Made by a program: the position numbers and the translations under genes | Notes under the pieces: generated by a model | The model's input: only the letters and a program-made list of their open reading frames with translations | Database searches by the model: none | Told to the model about the DNA's origin: nothing | From: DATARR01 sp036376245 | GTDB lineage: Bacteria; Acidobacteriota; Thermoanaerobaculia; Multivoradales; UBA5704 | Assembly: GCA_036376245.1 (NCBI GenBank) | Contig: DASVAS010000063.1 | Span: 49,597-113,596, forward strand | Length of the DNA: 64,000 nucleotides | Direction: 5' to 3' | Shown: positions 17,314 to 30,612 of the stretch, piece after piece | Layout of the letters: every line of letters starts with the position of its first letter | How positions within the stretch are numbered: the stretch's first letter is position 1

Positions 17314-17979
17314 CTACCAGATCACCCGCGTCATGTGCCCCAAGCCCAGGAGCGTGACGCCCAGACAGGCGGCGGCGAGGGCGGCCGTGTTCCACCGCGG
17401 ATGGATCCCGAGCAGGGCCGCGATCCCGAAGAGGCTGGCGTAGAGGACGGGGACGAACATCAGCGGCGAGGCTCCGACCGTGTCAATCCACCAGGTGTTG
17501 AAGGGGTTCGCGCAGGCGTCGTTGGGCACGAGCAGCAGCAGGTCGAGGACCAGCAGCCCCAGCACCGCCCGCTCCCGCAGGCCGGACCGGTAGAGCAGCG
17601 CCAGGGACACCGCCGCCAGGAATCCGGCGCCGGTCAGCACCAGGTTGAGCCGCAAAACCTGATCGATCCCACCCCAGACCTGGGTTACGGAAGGGCGGAA
17701 CGGATAGAACTGGTGCACCGCCGACGTGCAGACCAGAGACAGCGGTAGAAGAACCCAGACCAGCCCGTTCTCCCCCAGCCGGGCGATCCCACGCGCCCTC
17801 CAGATCCCCAGAGTCACGAAGGCTGCGTACGCAACGAGCGCCGCCAGCCCCGCCACGAACGCCGGCACGAACCAGGAGGGGAACATCGCCCGGTCGCCGG
17901 TCAGGTCGAAGGCGGCCTTCGCCGACAGCGCGGCGGCGGCGAAGAAGACCAGGACGGCGAGCGGGGCGACGCGCCTCAA
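17314..17979 (-). CDS. Multi-pass membrane protein of unknown function
   Basis: 221 residues with about six hydrophobic helices: VAPLAVLVFFAAAALSA, FVAGLAALVAYAAFVTL, LVWVLLPLSLVCTSAV, LTGAGFLAAVSLALLY, MFVPVLYASLFGIAAL and AALAAACLGVTLLGLG. No catalytic motif is evident. The start is TTG 17979, whose TTGA overlaps the TGA stop of the upstream HEAT-like gene. The two are therefore probably coupled and may function together. I do not recognise the family. Confidence 0.6.
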   Translation of the reverse strand: MRRVAPLAVLVFFAAAALSAKAAFDLTGDRAMFPSWFVPAFVAGLAALVAYAAFVTLGIWRARGIARLGENGLVWVLLPLSLVCTSAVHQFYPFRPSVTQVWGGIDQVLRLNLVLTGAGFLAAVSLALLYRSGLRERAVLGLLVLDLLLLVPNDACANPFNTWWIDTVGASPLMFVPVLYASLFGIAALLGIHPRWNTAALAAACLGVTLLGLGHMTRVIW

Positions 17980-18335
17980 GTCTTCCCGGCCTGTTCCACG
18001 CGGAACGCGAGCAGCCGCAACGCCTCCCGGGCGGCGTCGGCGGCGGCGGGATCGGGGTCCTGGGAGAACGAGCGGAAAACCGGTTCGTACCTCGGGTCCC
18101 CGATGCTGGAGAGCACGGAAAGGACCATCGGAAGGTTTTCGCGCCGGGCGAGCGCTTCGTCGAGCAGAGGCTCGGCCCGCCGGCCGCCTCGAACCAGGAA
18201 CATCCCCGCGATGGTGCGCAGATCCTCGTCCGGAGAGCCCAGGGCTTCGACCAGGGCACGCCCGGCGGAACGCAGCCCCGTGCTCCGCCAGAGCGCGTTC
18301 TGTCCAAAGAGGCGGGCGGCCTGCGAGGTCCGCAT
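17976..18335 (-). CDS. Small HEAT-repeat-like protein
   Basis: 119 residues of paired amphipathic helices (LVEALGSPDEDLRTIAGMFL, AEPLLDEALARRENLPMVLS, AADAAREALRLLAF). The HEAT/PBS-type pattern GSPDxxxRxxA is visible. No signal peptide or membrane segment is seen. HEAT-like proteins usually bind other proteins. It overlaps the following membrane-protein gene (TTGA), which suggests a protein-protein role alongside it. Confidence 0.6.
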   Translation of the reverse strand: MRTSQAARLFGQNALWRSTGLRSAGRALVEALGSPDEDLRTIAGMFLVRGGRRAEPLLDEALARRENLPMVLSVLSSIGDPRYEPVFRSFSQDPDPAAADAAREALRLLAFRVEQAGKT

Positions 18336-18366
18336 GGCCGCAGTCTAACAGGCCCTTCTTTTCCTC

Positions 18367-19548
18367 TCAGATCCTCGCCGGCAGATCGTGCCGTCTCCAG
18401 ATCTCCGGGTCGTGCGTCTTGGAATGACCGGTGAACCAGAGTGGCAGGATGATCTCCTGGATTCTCGCGTCGTTGAAGCGCTGCCCCCCGCCATCGGCGA
18501 GGATGACGAGATCCATGTGCGTGACGATGGCCACCACCTTGTTCACGCGAGTGAACTCAGGAAAGTATTTCCGCCGGTGAACGGGACAGGCCATCATCAC
18601 CAGCCGCCCGATGCGCAACGAGGTCTTGTTGGCCAGCATGGCCACGTTGCCACCATGGCTGTGGGCGAAGAGGTCCAGCCCATCCAATTGATGATCGTTC
18701 ACCCACTGGATGAGGCGAAGGGCTCCGTCGGCCCGGCCGGCGTCGCTCCAATCCCCCGACCAGGAATAGAAATCGCCCGCCGAATACAGGTTCGGATCCA
18801 CGTTGGAGCGGATGTAGGTATGGAAGTCGCCGCCGGGCTTCCACCAGGGTTGATTGCGAGCCCACGTGCCATGGATCATCGTGCTCGTGTGGGTGGGCTC
18901 TCCTTCGACAGAGTAGGGTTCGGGCCGGACCAGTTCCCGCAGGCGGGGATGCCCCGGCACCAGACGGGCCAGGGCGGTGGCCGCCACGTCGCGGGTCGTT
19001 TCGTCTTCGCTGCGGGTGCCCTCGGCGAGGATCCGGATCGGGATGGCCTGTTGCTGCGGCAGGGCCACCTCCGCGTACGAGGACGCCGCCGCGACCCGGA
19101 CCAGCTCGTCCGGATGCGACAAGCTGGCCTGCAACAGTTCCGCCGCCGCGAGGGGCTGCGACGGCTCCGCATGAAGCCGCTCCGCCAGAGCCGGCAAGAG
19201 GGAGAGAGAGGTGCCGGCCTCTTCGATCGCCATCCCGCTGACGACGGCCTCCCTGCCGGCGACTCTTTCACGGATGAAGTTGGCGTCGAAGCGGACGCCC
19301 CTGACCCTGGCCAGATCGTAGATCCCCGCCGGGATGTTCAGCCGCTGGCGGTCTTCCTCGGGGAGGATCTCCTCCGGCTCCGGAGGCGGCTGTTCCTCGG
19401 CCATGAGCTCCATGGCGAAGGGGTCCTCGAACCGCAAGAGATTGCCCAGGGTCAGGAGGACCGCCGCCTGGGATTGAGCGGCGGCGTCGCCGGTCTCGCG
19501 GAAGGACTCGGGAAAGGGGATGGGGTCCTGGACGACCTCGCGGGCCAT
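18367..19548 (-). CDS. HEAT-like / alpha-beta hydrolase (lipase-like) two-domain protein
   Basis: 393 residues. The first ~215 are helical with HEAT-like pairs (LAAAELLQASLSHPDELVRV ... DETTRDVAATALARLVPGHP). The second half is an alpha/beta hydrolase. HGTWA at its start is the lipase oxyanion motif. FAHSHGGNVAML is the nucleophile elbow, with Ala replacing the usual Gly of GxSxG. HMDLVIL and GHSKTHD could supply the acidic residue and His. The SD GGGAGGTG precedes the ATG. It faces a divergent Uma2 gene. The substrate is unknown; a lipase/esterase-type reaction is inferred. Confidence 0.7.
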   Translation of the reverse strand: MAREVVQDPIPFPESFRETGDAAAQSQAAVLLTLGNLLRFEDPFAMELMAEEQPPPEPEEILPEEDRQRLNIPAGIYDLARVRGVRFDANFIRERVAGREAVVSGMAIEEAGTSLSLLPALAERLHAEPSQPLAAAELLQASLSHPDELVRVAAASSYAEVALPQQQAIPIRILAEGTRSEDETTRDVAATALARLVPGHPRLRELVRPEPYSVEGEPTHTSTMIHGTWARNQPWWKPGGDFHTYIRSNVDPNLYSAGDFYSWSGDWSDAGRADGALRLIQWVNDHQLDGLDLFAHSHGGNVAMLANKTSLRIGRLVMMACPVHRRKYFPEFTRVNKVVAIVTHMDLVILADGGGQRFNDARIQEIILPLWFTGHSKTHDPEIWRRHDLPARI

Positions 19549-19720
19549 ACGTCACCTCCCATCGATGTTGGATTGCTTACATTATGAACCCCAATGCACG
19601 CCCGTGAAAAGCCGGTCCGGGTGTATCATCTTCCGGGGAGAGGAGGGGCATGCCCTCTTCTCTCAATGCGCGATGTGGGGTAGAGTACCGGAAACGAACG
19701 ACTCCGAAAGGGAGAATTTC

Positions 19721-20413
19721 ATGAGCCGGCCAGCGGTCGCGGCGTCCGTATCCCTTCCCTTCGAGCTCGTCATCGAAGACGGGATCCCCATGGAAAACAA
19801 CCTGCACGTCATCCAGTTCTCTGTATTGCGTGACCTGGTCGATGGGGTCATGAAGGACCGGGAACGGGAGGATTACTTCACCGCGGGAAACATCTTCGTC
19901 TACTACTCCATCGAGCAGGCCCACGACGTGGCGAAGGGCGGCTCCTACTTCCGCGGACCGGATTTCTTCCTGGTGACCGGAGTTCCTCCCAAGCCCGTGA
20001 GGGAAGCCTGGGTCTCCTGGGAAGAAGGAGGCCGGCTGCCCGATCTCATCGTCGAGTTGCTGTCGCCCTCGACCGCCGACATCGACCGTACCGAAAAAAA
20101 GGATCTCTACGCGCGCGTCTTCCGCACGCCCGAGTACTACCTCTACGACTTCGACACCGAGGAGCTCGAAGGATTCCGGCTCGCTGGCAACGTCTACAAG
20201 CCGATGCGCCGTGACTCCCAGGGACGTTACCGGAGCGAGGTTCTGGGATTGGATATCGGGCTGTGGCGCGGCGTCCTGAAACGCCAGAAAGCTGAGTGGA
20301 TCCGCTTCTTCCATCCGGACGGACGGCTGGTGCCTACCCCAGAGGAACGCGCCGAAGCCGAACGCCAGCGTGCTGAAGCCGCCGAAGCCGAGTTGCGGCG
20401 CCTGCGGGCTCAG

Positions 20414-20437
<24 letters not shown>
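19721..20437 (+). CDS. Uma2-family (PD-(D/E)XK fold) putative endonuclease
   Basis: 238 residues. The Uma2 core can be read: GPDFFLVTG, then LPDLIVELLSPSTADIDRTE, then KKDLYARVFRTPEYYLYDF. The D, E and K/Y positions fit the PD-(D/E)XK nuclease fold. The C terminus is a charged coiled coil (EERAEAERQRAEAAEAEL), common in this family. ATG 19721 is chosen because AAAGGGAG lies just upstream. The gene overlaps the converging transporter gene by 24 bases at the 3' ends. Cellular role is unclear; these proteins are abundant in cyanobacteria and acidobacteria. Confidence 0.85.
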
Positions 20438-21883
<1,446 letters not shown>

Positions 21884-21893
21884 GGTCCCCTCC

Positions 21894-22283
21894 CTACTTC
21901 TTGACCGGCGAGATGGAGCGGATGTAGGCCGCCGTGTCGCGGATGTCCTGGTCGGACAGGGTCTTGGACCAGCCGAGCATGCGCGGGGAAAGGCCGAGAG
22001 CCGGGCCGCCGTCGCGGATCACCACGTAGAGCTCCCAGTCGCTCCGTTTGGGCGTCACGGCCCTGAGGTCGGCCGGCGGCGGCTTGATGGGCAGCGTGCC
22101 GCGGCCGTCGCCCGTCTCGCCGTGGCACAGGGCGCAGCTCTTGGAGTAGAGCGGCTTGCCGCGCCTGGCGTCGCCCTTGAGCTTGAACCCGGGCGGCTCC
22201 GGCGGGGCCGCCCAGGCGGAAAGGACCGCGGCCGCCCCGGCGAGGGCGGCCAGAGAGAAGCGGAAAAAAAACTTCGTCTTCAA
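21894..22283 (-). CDS. Small exported c-type cytochrome
   Basis: 129 residues. The signal peptide is FFFRFSLAALAGAAAVLSAWA. There is a single haem site, CALCHGETGDG (CxxCH), and the distal Met is probably in SPRMLGWSKTLSDQDI, typical of class I cytochrome c. Start TTG 22283 overlaps the TGA stop of the upstream RiPP-precursor-like gene (TTGA), so translation is probably coupled. An electron carrier directly following a precursor gene is odd; it may merely share the operon. The next gene is the SLC13 transporter. Confidence 0.85.
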   Translation of the reverse strand: MKTKFFFRFSLAALAGAAAVLSAWAAPPEPPGFKLKGDARRGKPLYSKSCALCHGETGDGRGTLPIKPPPADLRAVTPKRSDWELYVVIRDGGPALGLSPRMLGWSKTLSDQDIRDTAAYIRSISPVKK

Positions 22284-22510
22284 CGCGCTTCGAGAGCCAG
22301 CGAGTCGCGGAGCTGCCGGCGCAGGGCCGCCATCTGGAACACGGAGCTCTCGCTGGGGTCGCCGTCGCCGCGGGTGGCCTGGCCGCACTCCAGCTCGTTG
22401 TCGGGATCTCCCCCCTCCTGCGAGTCGCGGGTGGCCTGGCCGCACATCTCGAACCCGGGCCGGGCGACGGGGGAAAGGTCGATCATCAGGTCCCTCGATT
22501 GAAAGCTCAT
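22280..22510 (-). CDS. Putative RiPP precursor peptide A (CGQATR repeat)
   Basis: 76 residues; I recognise no family. The N terminus MSFQSRDLMIDLS matches the N terminus of precursor B (MSFKSRDLTVSLS at 30870). The middle holds two copies of CGQATR spaced 19 residues apart within an acidic Gly/Asp/Ser-rich stretch. The C terminus ALRRQLRDSLALEAR is an amphipathic helix like B's LLRQQLQETLGALA. Leader, variable Cys/Thr/Ser core and conserved tail are the hallmarks of a ribosomal peptide precursor. AGGAGG gives best spacing to ATG 22510; ATG 22513 is adjacent. It lies 91 bases after a tandem-kinase gene and overlaps the cytochrome gene. The biosynthetic enzymes lie at 27087-30586. Confidence 0.65.
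   Translation of the reverse strand: MSFQSRDLMIDLSPVARPGFEMCGQATRDSQEGGDPDNELECGQATRGDGDPSESSVFQMAALRRQLRDSLALEAR
22370..22445. repeat. 19-bp exact direct repeat inside precursor A
   Basis: GCGGGTGGCCTGGCCGCAC occurs at 22370-22388 and 22427-22445, 57 bases (19 codons) apart and identical at third positions. It encodes the two CGQATR motifs. Exact identity suggests recent in-frame duplication of the core module. Confidence 0.9.
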
Positions 22511-22521
22511 CATCTCCTCCT

Positions 22522-22534
22522 GGGGCGGAGCCCC
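22522..22534 (-). promoter_or_regulatory. Hairpin abutting the RBS of precursor A
   Basis: GGGGC-GGA-GCCCC forms a 5-bp GC stem. On the minus strand it ends immediately before AGGAGG and ATGATGAGC. The same layout, a GGGG/CCCC hairpin then a purine-rich SD then ATGATGAGC, occurs before precursor B. It probably affects translation or mRNA processing of the small gene separately from the kinase gene. Confidence 0.5.
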
Positions 22535-22601
22535 GGTATCGAATCCCAAATGTCCTTGGACGATGAGCAAAATTGTACCAGATGCGGACGAATTCATGAT
22601 T

Positions 22602-26129
<3,528 letters not shown>

Positions 26130-26309
26130 CGGGAAGGTTTCCTGGGAGAAATAACGGTTGGAGTGTATCACCTCCCCTCAGGCGCTTCGGGATTTTTGAC
26201 GCCACCGCTGGAGAAAAACGGCGGTTCCGGATTATGATCACGCACGAGCAGAACGCGTAAATTTTGTCGCACCTTCAACACCGGCTGTCCGCTCCGCCGC
26301 AACCGGGAG

Positions 26310-26338
26310 TTGACGCCACTTAACTCATAGGTTAATAT
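26310..26338 (+). promoter_or_regulatory. Promoter and palindromic operator of the toxin-antitoxin operon
   Basis: TTGACG at 26310-26315, a 17-base spacer, then TAATAT at 26333-26338. The dyad TTAAC-N6-GTTAA (26320-26335) overlaps the spacer and -10. This is the expected binding site for the XRE-type antitoxin encoded downstream. Because the -10 covers an in-frame ATG at 26337, translation must start further down. Confidence 0.8.
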
Positions 26339-26363
26339 GCGCCTCAGGGTGGTACGCCGTGGG

Positions 26364-26762
26364 TTGTGGACGGTTCTTGCGGTCTGCAACGAACGAGGGA
26401 ACTGTCCGCTCCTCGATTTCCTGTACGAAGGCTCGACTTCTACGCCCTGGGGACTGCAGCCGAAAGGCCCCGTGGCGAGCCAGAAAGTGAGGATGCTGGC
26501 CCGTCTGGCGGGAATCGCGGTGAACGGTCCACCCCGGAATCCGAAGATCTGCCACCAGATCGAAGTCGATCTCTGGCAGGTGGAGCTGGGGAGGGTTCGC
26601 ATTCTGTGGTTCTACGACCAGGGGCGAGTCGTGATCCTGTCGCACGGGTTCCTGAAGCAGACGACGAAGACGCCTGAGGCCGAGAAGCAGACCGCTCGTG
26701 AGGCTCTCAGGCGATACCGGGAGGCCAAGGCCAGGAATCAGCTTCGTATCCTGGAGGACTGA
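26364..26762 (+). CDS. HigB/RelE-like toxin (Gp49 family)
   Basis: About 132 residues. WTVLAVCNERGNCPLLDFLYE is a typical HigB/Gp49 N terminus. IEVDLWQVELGRVRILWFY is the core beta-sheet, and SHGFLKQTTKTPEAEKQTAREALRRY is the usual C-terminal helix containing the KKT-type motif. Such toxins cleave mRNA at the ribosome. TTG 26364 is chosen because the in-frame ATG at 26337 overlaps the -10; GTG 26349 is another option. The antitoxin follows one base after the stop. Toxin-first order is normal for higBA. Confidence 0.82.
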   Translation: MWTVLAVCNERGNCPLLDFLYEGSTSTPWGLQPKGPVASQKVRMLARLAGIAVNGPPRNPKICHQIEVDLWQVELGRVRILWFYDQGRVVILSHGFLKQTTKTPEAEKQTAREALRRYREAKARNQLRILED

Positions 26763-26763
26763 G

Positions 26764-27090
26764 ATGAGCGAGAAGAGCTTCGCATCCCTTTTCGAGGCCG
26801 CTGAACGCCATGACGAATACTGGACAGAGCGGGCCATCGCCGAGTTCACCGAGGATCTCTGCCGCTGGATGGAGACGCGGAAGATCTCCCAGGCCGACCT
26901 CGCGTCGGCGGCCGGCGTTTCCCAGGCCTACATCTCGAAGGTGCTGAAAGGAAACGTCAACTTCACCCTCGCGACCATGACCAAGCTGGCTCGTGCCGTG
27001 GGCGCCACGGTCCACGTCCATCTCTCGCCTCCGGATGAGGCGGACGGCCGGAAGCCGGCTGACAGGAAAGCCGCCGCTTCCGGCGCCTAA
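26764..27090 (+). CDS. XRE-family HTH antitoxin (HigA-like)
   Basis: 108 residues. The helix-turn-helix is clear: KISQADLASAAGVSQAYISKVLKG, followed by FTLATMTKLARAVGATVHVHL. It starts one base after the toxin stop and should neutralise the toxin and repress the operon through the TTAAC-N6-GTTAA dyad at 26320-26335. The C terminus is Lys/Ala/Pro-rich and probably disordered. Its stop overlaps the stop of the converging RRE-kinase-LanC gene by three bases. Confidence 0.88.
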   Translation: MSEKSFASLFEAAERHDEYWTERAIAEFTEDLCRWMETRKISQADLASAAGVSQAYISKVLKGNVNFTLATMTKLARAVGATVHVHLSPPDEADGRKPADRKAAASGA

Positions 27091-29435
27091 CCCCACCCTT
27101 CCTCTTCAAAGAACGGCATCGCCGCGGCCTCCGGCCGGGCGAGGTCGGCGGCGAGGACCGCCACTCCCAGCTCCCCCTTGTAGAGGCTGTGCGGCGGATC
27201 GGAGGAGCGGGAGGTCTCCCGGGCGGCCCGCTCGGCGAGGTCGCGGGCGCGCGCCAGCCAGTCCGGACCGCCGCCGTGCTTGTGGAGGTTGAGAAGGGCG
27301 TAGGCGCGGCCGGCGAGGCCACAGCAGAGGCTGGCGTTGCGGCTGGGCTCCTCCCAGGCGTTCCAGGCCGCTCCTTCCGCCAGGGCGGCGTAGGAAGAGC
27401 CGCCCAGCATCCGGTGCGCCAGCGTCCATAGGAAGACGTAGCCGGCGCTGCCGTTGCACCATCCCGGCATGGAGCCCAGGCCCCAGCGGCTCTCTCCCCC
27501 GTGCCAGCGCCAGCGCAGGCCGCGCCCCCAGGGCCGGGCGCAGGCCCCCAGCTCGTCGAGCCTCTCGCGGAGCCGCGGAGGCAGAGGACGGCCGGCGGCC
27601 CGGCACCACTGGAGCGAAGCGTAGAGATAACCGGCCCAGCCATGGGCCATGCCGAGGACGGGGCGCTCCCGGTCCTCCGAGATGGGCGGAAGCGAGTCGA
27701 TCTCGCTCCAGAGCCCCGCGAGGAGATCGTCCCCCAGCTCCCTCAGCGCCCCTGGGACCGGCTCGCTCTCGATATCCAGCAGAAGAGCAGCCGCAAGGAG
27801 CAGACCCGAGCGGCCCAGAGTGAGATCCGGATTCTCGCAGGGCTGGCGGGCGGCCTGGAGGAAGGCGCTCACCGCCTGCCTCTGCACGCCCGGGAGGTTC
27901 TGGGCGTGCGCGATCAGCGCCTGCACGCAGAACGGTCCGGTGGCGGCGTGGTAGGGCGAGACCCGTCCGATGTCCACGGGCTCCAGCCCCTTCTCAGGAC
28001 TGTAGAAGCTCTCGTCCGCGTCCCCGGCGGCCACCGCGCGGGCGGCCCAGAGCTCGGCCAGCGCAAGCAGAGAGGGGGACTCGCGGGTCTGCGCGAGGCG
28101 GTACAGCGCGCAGGCCACCCCGGCGGAGCCGTAGTTGATCGACGCCCGGGGCGGCTCCGGGATGCCGCTCTCGTAGAGATCGCCGCCCGGCTCCAGGCGC
28201 GCCAGCACCCGCGCCAGGAGCTCGTCCGCCGCGGGGGTCCGGGCAGGAACGTCTCCAGGCGAGCCTGGCTCCGGAACGGCGGCGAAGGCTTCTTCGAGAA
28301 CCGCCAGGGATGGATACCGGCGATCCGGGTCCTTATCCAGAGCCCGCGCCAGGATCGCCTCGACCTCGGGCCAGGGCTCGACGCCCCGGTCCGCGAAGGG
28401 GAGCGGCGGCTCGCCGGCGATCTGCCGCAGCATCGCGTCCCTCTCCAGGAGGAAGTCGCGATAGTGGGCTCCGGCCACCAGGAAGTACAGGAGGGCCGCC
28501 ACGGCGTACTGCTCGCCGGGCACCGAGACCTCGGGCGGCCGCCGGCCGGCCAGGGCCGCCGCCGCGTACTCGGGCTCGAAGAAAAAGGCGATGCCGGCGC
28601 GTCCCGGACGGGAGAGGTCCCCGGGGGCCTCGTCCCAGCGGGCGTAGCCGAAGTCCACGAGACGGACGCTCCCATCCCCCGCCACCAGGACGTTGCGGGG
28701 ATGGACGTCGCCATGGAGCACTCCGCGCTCGTGGAGCCGGGCATACGCCGCGCAGACCTCGCGGCAGAGCGCCAGGAGAGCCCGCCGTCCACCGGGTCCC
28801 CGCCTTCGCCATTCCCAGGCCGCGCTCCCCGCCTCGACTCCCGGGCACCACTCCAGAATCAGATAGCCCCGTCCCTCGGTCTCCCCCGTTTCCAGGAGAC
28901 GCGGGACCGGCGCTCCGCCCAGATGGCGCAGGACCGCCGCTTCCCAAGTAAAAGAGAGCGATTCGGAACGCGCCACCTTCAGCGCCACCGCACCCTCCGG
29001 CCCCCGGCCCTGGTAGAGATCGGTGTCCTCCAGCTCCTGCACGCACTCCCGCACCTCGAAGCCGCCCAGCGTCTCCCCCGGCCGCAGCAGAGGGAGGATG
29101 CCCCCGGCTCCGGCGGCGCCTTCCGGGACCAGGAAGCCGGTGGCGAGGAGCCGCTCCAGCAGGGGATAGGCCGCCTCCAGAGTGGCTTCGGGATCAGCCT
29201 CGCGGTCCCGGCTGTAGCGGATCACCGCCTCGACGATGGTGCGCGGCGTCCGGAACTGCTCCAGCAGCTCGGCGGACGGGGCGTCGAGGATGCGCGACGG
29301 AGCGCGCAGGCGGGGATGGGTGAGGGCGAAGTCCCCCTCCTCGTGCTCGAAGCGGCCGCGCACGTCCTCCGGCAGGTCCGCGACCGGGACCAGCACCGCG
29401 TCAGGCAGCAGCAGCAGGGGATCGGTGACGGCCAA
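27087..29435 (-). CDS. RRE-kinase-LanC lanthipeptide-type synthetase (no lyase domain)
   Basis: 782 residues from TTG 29435 (GGGAGG upstream). Residues ~42-105 resemble a PqqD-like RiPP recognition element (ILDAPSAELLEQF ... LLERLLATGFLVP). The kinase domain (~125-385) has Lys153, HGDVHPRNVL from 241 and DFG 261-263; HGD-type loops are typical of lanthipeptide kinases. The LanC-like cyclase (~420-782) has NYGSAGVACAL, MAHGWAGYL (596 onward), GWCNGSAGY with Cys660, and LCCGLAGRAY with Cys704-Cys705. These are the zinc ligands, in the CCG variant known from ProcM-type LanM enzymes. LanKC/LanL enzymes carry an N-terminal lyase; here it is absent and a putative lyase is encoded by the gene just upstream. 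Confidence 0.82.
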   Translation of the reverse strand: MAVTDPLLLLPDAVLVPVADLPEDVRGRFEHEEGDFALTHPRLRAPSRILDAPSAELLEQFRTPRTIVEAVIRYSRDREADPEATLEAAYPLLERLLATGFLVPEGAAGAGGILPLLRPGETLGGFEVRECVQELEDTDLYQGRGPEGAVALKVARSESLSFTWEAAVLRHLGGAPVPRLLETGETEGRGYLILEWCPGVEAGSAAWEWRRRGPGGRRALLALCREVCAAYARLHERGVLHGDVHPRNVLVAGDGSVRLVDFGYARWDEAPGDLSRPGRAGIAFFFEPEYAAAALAGRRPPEVSVPGEQYAVAALLYFLVAGAHYRDFLLERDAMLRQIAGEPPLPFADRGVEPWPEVEAILARALDKDPDRRYPSLAVLEEAFAAVPEPGSPGDVPARTPAADELLARVLARLEPGGDLYESGIPEPPRASINYGSAGVACALYRLAQTRESPSLLALAELWAARAVAAGDADESFYSPEKGLEPVDIGRVSPYHAATGPFCVQALIAHAQNLPGVQRQAVSAFLQAARQPCENPDLTLGRSGLLLAAALLLDIESEPVPGALRELGDDLLAGLWSEIDSLPPISEDRERPVLGMAHGWAGYLYASLQWCRAAGRPLPPRLRERLDELGACARPWGRGLRWRWHGGESRWGLGSMPGWCNGSAGYVFLWTLAHRMLGGSSYAALAEGAAWNAWEEPSRNASLCCGLAGRAYALLNLHKHGGGPDWLARARDLAERAARETSRSSDPPHSLYKGELGVAVLAADLARPEAAAMPFFEEEGWG

Positions 29436-29440
29436 GAGGT

Positions 29441-30586
29441 TCAGGCCTCCCGCCAGAGCAGGGCGCCGGGGGTCCAGGTGGCCGGATCCACGCCTTCCAG
29501 GCGCAGGCGCTCCACGGCGAAGCGCCAGGGCTCGCCCTCCCCGTCCGCGCGCCGGGCGTCGAGGATGGCCCGGGCCAGCCGGCGCGCCAGCCAGAGCCGC
29601 CAGCTCTCGGCCTCCCCCGCGCTTTCGCCCCGCGGCGGATCGACGCCCCACGAGAGCAGACCATCCCCGCCGATCTCGGAGGTGAACGGCACTCCCTGGG
29701 CCGGCACCCCGCCGAGGCGTTTCGCCACGGCCGCGGCGGCATTGGCCAGCGGATCGAAGCCGTGGAAGTAGGCGACGATCTTGTCGGGGCGCAGCAGGCC
29801 CGGCGCGTCCGGTCCGATCTTGAACTGGTAGGCCCGCGCGTCCGCCAGGGCGTCGAGCACGGCGCCGAACGACTCCGCGAGGGCCTCCGGCGCCGGGCTC
29901 ACGTAGAGCTTGTAGGTCGAGCCCGCCCAGGACGATGGCGCCCGGTCGCGCCCCCGGGTCCCCCAGCTCAGCCATCCCTCCACGGCGAGGCGGGCCCAGC
30001 TCCGGTCGAGCCGCTCCCGATTGCGTCCACCGGGAGCGATCCCGAGATGGCCCTCGACGGCCTCCGCCGAGGGCAGCGTCCGACGCCAGAACGGCGTCAG
30101 CGGACGGCGGTTGAAGGCGTAGAGGCTCCAGGAGAGGCGTGAGACGTCATCCACCGGCAGGGCCTGGGCATGGCGGAGGGCGGCGAGGGACAGCTCGGCG
30201 ATCCGCCCGTTTCCCAGCTCCTCCCCTCCTCCGCCCAGCAGCCGGAGGGCGGCGGCGCCCGAGACGAAGGCGTCGCCGTCCGCCACCTCCAGCACGCCGT
30301 CGGCCACCAGACGGGCGACGGTTCTGCCAGCGGCCTCACCCAGGAGGCTGCGGGCGTAGGCGGGGATCGGCCCCGGCTCGCGCAGGGTCAGGAAGAGAAG
30401 GGCCGTATCGCGGTCCACGGAGCGGACGCCCAGATCCGATTCACCGCGAGGCCGCAGCACTCCGTAGAAGCCGGGCTCGCGGGCGAGCTCCGCCAATGCC
30501 TCGCGCTGTCCGGCGGGCAGGCGGTCAAACAGGACAAGGTCGTAGAGCGGGTTCGCCCGGAAGTCGCGGGAAAGGAGCCCCGTCAT
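29441..30586 (-). CDS. HopA1-like putative phospho-Ser/Thr lyase of the RiPP locus
   Basis: 381 residues. The C-terminal half (about 215-320) resembles the HopA1/phosphothreonine-lyase group found with class V lanthipeptides and thioamitides: STYKLYVSPAPEAL, then AYQFKIG, LLRPDKIVAYFHG, and VPFTSEIGGDGLLSWG near the end. The Lys of FKIG and Arg/Asp of RPDK are candidate active-site residues. The N-terminal ~200 residues are unassigned. Known role of the family: eliminate phosphate from phospho-Ser/Thr to make dehydroamino acids. Position supports this: it lies between precursor B (26 bases upstream) and the RRE-kinase-LanC gene (starts 5 bases after this stop). Confidence 0.6.
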   Translation of the reverse strand: MTGLLSRDFRANPLYDLVLFDRLPAGQREALAELAREPGFYGVLRPRGESDLGVRSVDRDTALLFLTLREPGPIPAYARSLLGEAAGRTVARLVADGVLEVADGDAFVSGAAALRLLGGGGEELGNGRIAELSLAALRHAQALPVDDVSRLSWSLYAFNRRPLTPFWRRTLPSAEAVEGHLGIAPGGRNRERLDRSWARLAVEGWLSWGTRGRDRAPSSWAGSTYKLYVSPAPEALAESFGAVLDALADARAYQFKIGPDAPGLLRPDKIVAYFHGFDPLANAAAAVAKRLGGVPAQGVPFTSEIGGDGLLSWGVDPPRGESAGEAESWRLWLARRLARAILDARRADGEGEPWRFAVERLRLEGVDPATWTPGALLWREA

Positions 30587-30612
30587 CTACGACCTCGACA
30601 GGCGACGCCTCT

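Noticed and set aside
26337..26363. ATG 26337 as toxin start
   Set aside because: It lies within the -10 hexamer of a strong promoter; transcription would begin downstream of it.
27087..29435. Ordinary class III/IV (LanKC/LanL) lanthipeptide synthetase
   Set aside because: No N-terminal lyase domain is seen; the first ~105 residues look like a recognition element and the putative lyase is a separate gene.
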